Shown: positions 7,808-8,163 of the stretch, one piece after another | How positions within the stretch are numbered: the first letter of the stretch is position 1 | Layout: each line of letters opens with the position of its first letter | From: Prevotellaceae bacterium UBA2718 | GTDB taxonomy: Bacteria > Bacteroidota > Bacteroidia > Bacteroidales > Bacteroidaceae | DNA: 8,163 nucleotides | Reading direction: 5' to 3' | Assembly: GCA_002353975.1 (NCBI GenBank) | Contig: DEKQ01000055.1 | Span: 28,961 to 37,123, forward strand | Made by a program: the position numbers and the translations under genes | Notes under the pieces: generated by a model | Told to the model about the DNA's origin: nothing | Seen by the model: the letters and a program-made list of their open reading frames with translations, nothing else | Databases searched by the model: none

Positions 7808-8163
7808 TCAGATTTTCCCCAGTATTCGGTCCATGGCCCAGTTAGTAGGCGTGGCACTGAGCGCCGTACATTGACAGTCACCGCGTCCCTGCAGCGTTTC
7901 CACTACAGATTGTATCAGCGGCTGCTGAACGTACTGCGGGTTGGGTACGGTAAATTCTTTCATCCCTCCTGTGGTATAGAGATGTATGGGGTCATAGGTG
8001 AATACCGAGAATGTCAGTATGCCATCAGTACCTATCAGCTCAATTCGGTCATCCTTGCCTGCCTCGTGTCCCGCGAAGCACCATGAACCGCTGCCAGGCA
8101 GGTTGTTCTCGAACAGGAAGCTTGCACTTACGGTATCCTCTGCCTCATACAGCCCCCCGATGC
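7808..8163 (-). CDS. Gfo/Idh/MocA family oxidoreductase, C-terminal part (5' end outside window)
   Basis: The minus-strand frame is open from the right edge to TGA at 7810-7808 and gives 117 residues. It matches the C-terminal alpha/beta domain of Gfo/Idh/MocA NAD(P)-dependent oxidoreductases, soluble enzymes that commonly act on sugars or cyclitols. Visible features are SASFLFENNLPGSGSWCFAG (strand and Gly/Ser turn with the conserved Trp), DRIELIGTDGILTFSVF (the family's ieiiGt.G.l.Fs pattern), VQQPLIQSVVETLQG, and a terminal ATPTNWAMDRILGKI. The Rossmann NAD-binding domain and the catalytic EKP motif would lie beyond the window, so substrate and subfamily cannot be judged. The stop lies 33 bp before the TTG start of the DUF4421 gene on the same strand, with no terminator hairpin seen between them, consistent with one transcription unit. 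Confidence 0.88.
   Translation of the reverse strand, partial: IGGLYEAEDTVSASFLFENNLPGSGSWCFAGHEAGKDDRIELIGTDGILTFSVFTYDPIHLYTTGGMKEFTVPNPQYVQQPLIQSVVETLQGRGDCQCTALSATPTNWAMDRILGKI

Noticed and set aside
7055..7874. Several plus-strand open frames of 62-99 codons opposite the DUF4421 gene
   Set aside because: They overlap each other and sit antisense to a well-supported gene with signal peptide and barrel pattern; none shows a plausible domain.
1..8163. Mobile element, CRISPR array, tRNA or novel defence locus
   Set aside because: All of the window except short spacers is filled by recognisable core or family-assigned genes; I saw no long direct or inverted repeats, transposase motifs or spacer-repeat arrays.

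Overview
The window reads as ordinary chromosomal DNA of a Bacteroidales bacterium, most likely Prevotella or a close relative. The reasons are the long Bacteroidetes form of EF-Ts, the type IX secretion system (T9SS) genes porU and porV, a DUF4421 outer-membrane protein, and AT-rich gene starts without Shine-Dalgarno sequences. Genus and species are inference; no rRNA gene is present.

Layout. (1) Bases 1-1404, plus strand: the 3' part of rpsB (ribosomal protein S2), a 54-bp AT-rich spacer with a short 8-bp tandem repeat, then tsf (elongation factor Ts), closed by a strong intrinsic terminator at 1428-1470. (2) Bases 1478-6598, plus strand: a likely operon of a fumarylacetoacetate hydrolase (FAH) family enzyme, porU (T9SS C25-family sortase) and porV (T9SS outer-membrane barrel). 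FAH and porU share an ATGA stop/start overlap; porU and porV are 34 bp apart. (3) Bases 6608-8163, minus strand, converging on porV across 9 bp: a DUF4421 predicted outer-membrane protein that appears to start with TTG, and, 33 bp upstream of it on the minus strand, the C-terminal 117 residues of a Gfo/Idh/MocA-family oxidoreductase that runs off the right edge.

How the genes work together: S2 and EF-Ts serve translation. PorU and PorV work at the outer surface, where PorV receives T9SS cargo and PorU removes the cargo C-terminal domain and joins the protein to anionic lipopolysaccharide. The FAH enzyme is a soluble metabolic protein whose only visible tie to secretion is its tight genetic coupling to porU. 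DUF4421 and the oxidoreductase look like a separate transcription unit.

I found no mobile element, CRISPR array, tRNA, rRNA or clearly new system. The points most worth a second look are the FAH-porU coupling, the divergent PorU active-site context, the 8-bp repeat before tsf, the terminator placed almost on the FAH start with no visible promoter, and the TTG start of the DUF4421 gene.
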